A stretch of DNA of 64,000 nucleotides from Paenibacillus sp. FJAT-29882 (GTDB lineage: Bacteria; Bacillota; Bacilli; Bacillales; DSM-1321), in contig NZ_LMVB01000001.1 in NCBI RefSeq assembly GCF_001510645.1, forward strand, positions 2,676,981 through 2,740,980, given 5' to 3'. The notes below the pieces were generated by a model, which saw nothing but the letters and a program-made list of their open reading frames with translations, was not told the DNA's origin and ran no database searches. This document shows, in pieces, positions 63,712 through 64,000 of this stretch. A program made the position numbers and the translations under genes. The number at the start of each line of letters is the position of its first letter. Within the stretch, counting starts at the first letter, position 1.

Positions 63712-63762
63712 TGTAATAGTCTCCTTTAGTTTTTTTCTATTTGATAATCATTGAACCCATCG

Positions 63763-64000
63763 TTATTTAAGTGCACCTTCAGCTAACCCTTTTTGGAGTC
63801 TCTTTTGCCCTACGAATAATAAAATCAGCGTAGGAATGGCCACAACCATGGCACCAGCCATTACAACTCCCCATTGATTGACTGTTTCTTGTGATTGCAA
63901 TTGCTTTAAGCCAATTTGAACGGTTCGTACATTATCATTTGTTGTGGATAAAAGCGGCCATAAGTACATATTCCAAGCCGTTAAGAAGCCATAAAGTGCT
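63763..64000 (-). CDS. ugpE: Carbohydrate/glycerol-3-phosphate ABC permease, C-terminal part (UgpE/MalG type)
   Basis: The last ~78 residues of a MalG/UgpE-type permease, cut by the right edge. ALYGFLTAWNMYLWPLL is the span after the EAA loop; a final span (GVVMAGAMVVAIPTLILLFVG) and the tail QKRLQKGLAEGALK are typical. It ends 51 bp before the ugpB start. No ATPase gene is seen in this part of the window; MsmX at 45802 could serve. Confidence 0.85.
   Translation of the reverse strand, partial: ALYGFLTAWNMYLWPLLSTTNDNVRTVQIGLKQLQSQETVNQWGVVMAGAMVVAIPTLILLFVGQKRLQKGLAEGALK

Overview
The window is AT-rich DNA from an endospore-forming member of the Bacillaceae. Its first two thirds follow the gene set and much of the order of the Bacillus subtilis yhg-hem-ecs-hit-serC-trpP-yhaH-scoC-prsA-yhaL-yhaM/N/O/P/Q-hemZ-yhaX-yheA/B/C/D/E segment. 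Sporulation-type genes (two YjcZ-like micro-proteins, YhaL, ScoC/Hpr, YheC/YheD) support a spore former. No 16S gene is present and the species cannot be named. I saw no rRNA, tRNA, CRISPR array or complete insertion sequence.

Layout. 1-5.6 kb: YhgE/TetR pair with matching operator palindromes, hemH-hemE haem genes (hemY is absent from its usual place) and an HmoB-type haem monooxygenase. 5.8-11.9 kb: YhfA-like permease, lipoprotein Cu/Zn SOD, PAP2 phosphatase, M20 amidohydrolase and an orphan ABC ATPase. 11.9-14.7 kb: ecsABC. 14.87-15.93 kb: two tandem copies of an approximately 365-nt transcription unit with sigma-F/G-like promoters and near-identical terminators, the most unusual item in the window. 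16-23 kb: hit, serC, trpP (with a TRAP-type triplet array over its ribosome binding site), yhaH, hpr, yhaI, yhaJ, two YjcZ genes, prsA and yhaL. 23.5-31.4 kb: yhaM, yhaN, yhaO, yhaP, yhaQ. 31.6-38.8 kb: yhzD, an amidinotransferase-fold hydrolase, hemZ, HU, yhaX, yheA and a frameshifted yheB. 39-44.6 kb: four consecutive YheC/YheD ATP-grasp genes plus yheE and a small acidic protein. 44.8-47 kb: PucR-type regulator and an MsmX/UgpC ATPase. 47.2-52.2 kb: mixed metabolic genes.

The right third (52.2-59.3 kb) looks like an osmolyte/carnitine module. An OpuC-type ABC importer (ATPase, permease, binding lipoprotein, permease) faces a divergent OpcR/GbsR-type regulator. Next come a beta-keto acid cleavage enzyme, an L-carnitine dehydrogenase and a hotdog thioesterase. 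Together these would import carnitine and convert it to glycine betaine plus acetoacetate. From 59.7 kb to the end there are two glycerophosphodiester phosphodiesterases, a sugar/glycerol-3-phosphate type binding lipoprotein and the start of its permease operon. These could draw on the shared MsmX-like ATPase at 45.8 kb.

The intergenic regions carry at least four families of short hairpin or MITE-like repeats, called A to D here. Several abut or enter the 3' ends of genes, and three proteins (the PAP2 phosphatase, YhaN and YheB) take their last residues and stop codons from repeat sequence. Start codons were chosen by ribosome binding site and remembered family length; many genes use TTG or GTG. 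Family names come from recognising the proteins, not from a database search.
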